The notes beneath the pieces are model-generated. The model worked only from the letters and a program-made list of their open reading frames with translations. It had not been told where the DNA came from and did no database searches. This document shows positions 63,442-64,000 of a stretch of DNA of 64,000 bases, piece by piece. Position 1 is the stretch's first letter, and every line of letters begins with the position of its first letter. Origin of the DNA: Xanthomonas citri pv. mangiferaeindicae (GTDB lineage Bacteria; Pseudomonadota; Gammaproteobacteria; Xanthomonadales; Xanthomonadaceae); NCBI GenBank assembly GCA_002240395.1, contig CP016836.1, forward strand, positions 3,801,166 to 3,865,165, written 5' to 3'. Made by a program: the position numbers and the translations under genes.

Positions 63442-64000
63442 ATGTCCAAGCACGAAACCCTCGCCGGCCTGACCGCATTCCGCAGCGTCGCGCGGTTGGG
63501 CAGCTTCACCCGCGCGGCCGATGCCGCGGGCGTCAGCCGTCGGCGGTGTCCCAGGGCGTGCGCGCGCTCGAGGCCCGGCTCGGTGTGCGGCTCCTGCACC
63601 GCAGCCGCGCCGGGTCACGCTGACCGAGGCCGGGCGCGCGTTTCTCGAACAGATCGACGCCCCGCTCGACCGCATCGACATCGCGATGCAGCAGGCACGC
63701 GCCGGCAGTGGCCAGCCAGCGGGCTGCTGCGAATCAATCTCTCGCGATTGGCCGCCGACCTGCTGGTGGTGCCGCGGTTGCCCGACTTCCTGGCCGCTAT
63801 CCCGACATCCAGGTCGAGCTGTTCACCGACGACACCCTGTCCGACCTCGTGGCGGGCGCTTCGATGCCGGCATCCGGCTCGGCCAGTCGCTCGCCCAGGA
63901 TGTCGTCGCCGGCCCATCGGCGGTGCGCAGCAACGCATCGTCGTCGGCACACCGGACTATCTGCGCCGGCATGGCGTGCCGGCCGCCCCTGGCGACCTGG
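63442..64000 (+). pseudogene. LysR-family regulator, frameshifted and cut by window end
   Basis: The helix-turn-helix begins LAGLTAFRSVARLGSFTRAADAAGVS in the starting frame, then VSQGVRALEARLGVRLLHR and, after further single-base losses, VTLTEAGRAFLEQI in the other frames. The substrate domain starts with GLLRINLSRLAADLLVVPRL and IQVELFTDD. Breaks lie near 63536 and 63608 and more follow. It diverges from the serine-hydrolase gene, which it may regulate. Confidence 0.7.

Noticed and set aside
63287..63472. Small plus-strand ORF between hydrolase and LysR
   Set aside because: It overlaps the hydrolase signal-peptide region on the other strand and shows no coding features.

Overview
The window is high-GC bacterial DNA that reads as a chromosomal segment of a Xanthomonadaceae member, most likely in the Luteimonas/Lysobacter/Xanthomonas group. 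The strongest evidence is the arginine cluster. It has an N-acetylornithine carbamoyltransferase, an acetylcitrulline deacetylase-type ArgE and a fused N-acetylglutamate kinase/synthase, the acetylated arginine route known from Xanthomonas. A TrpR-family gene heading the his operon and dispersed GC-rich palindromes fit the same group. No phage, integrase, insertion-sequence transposase or CRISPR array was seen.

Layout. 1-6.97 kb: a leftward, overlapping his operon (hisR-like regulator, hisG, D, C, B, H, A, F, start of hisIE) with a strong palindromic operator on its promoter. 7.1-11.5 kb: a TPR protein, a REP-like palindrome, and a leftward overlapping cluster hisS / lipoprotein / long histidine ammonia-lyase homologue / small membrane protein. 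11.6-15 kb: cydDC (cydC frameshifted). 15.1-18.8 kb: tRNA-Pro(CGG), an MFS transporter and an acyl-CoA synthetase. 18.8-31.3 kb: leftward arginine and proline genes (argF', argG, argE', argB-NAT, argC, argH, YCII, proB, two membrane genes, proA), preceded by a terminator hairpin and a short ORF that may form an attenuator. 32-33.3 kb: cysS. 33.8-40.4 kb: yceD-rpmF-fabH-(kinase-fold membrane protein)-fabD-fabG-acpP-fabF, with maf diverging. 41.7-49.1 kb: DUF763 protein, two secreted peptidases, a calpain-like protease and a lipoprotein. 49.1-54.9 kb: a UvrA2-type ATPase, then a desaturase/ferredoxin-reductase pair with a divergent TetR regulator. 55.1-60.3 kb: XdhC-like chaperone and paoABC-type molybdenum aldehyde oxidoreductase. 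60.3-64 kb: a poorly coding tail with a formate/nitrite-transporter gene, a beta-lactamase-fold hydrolase and a LysR regulator, each broken by several frameshifts.

How it works together. Most genes are core anabolism: histidine, arginine, proline, fatty acids and charging of His- and Cys-tRNA. Many neighbours are coupled by 1-8 base overlaps. Accessory interest lies in membrane or lipoprotein genes inserted into housekeeping operons, in the candidate his operator and arg attenuator, and in a family of palindromic repeats at four intergenic sites.

Sequence quality. Nearly all disrupted genes are explained by single missing bases, usually in or next to C/G runs. Their density rises sharply after about 57 kb, which points to sequencing error more than to gene decay.
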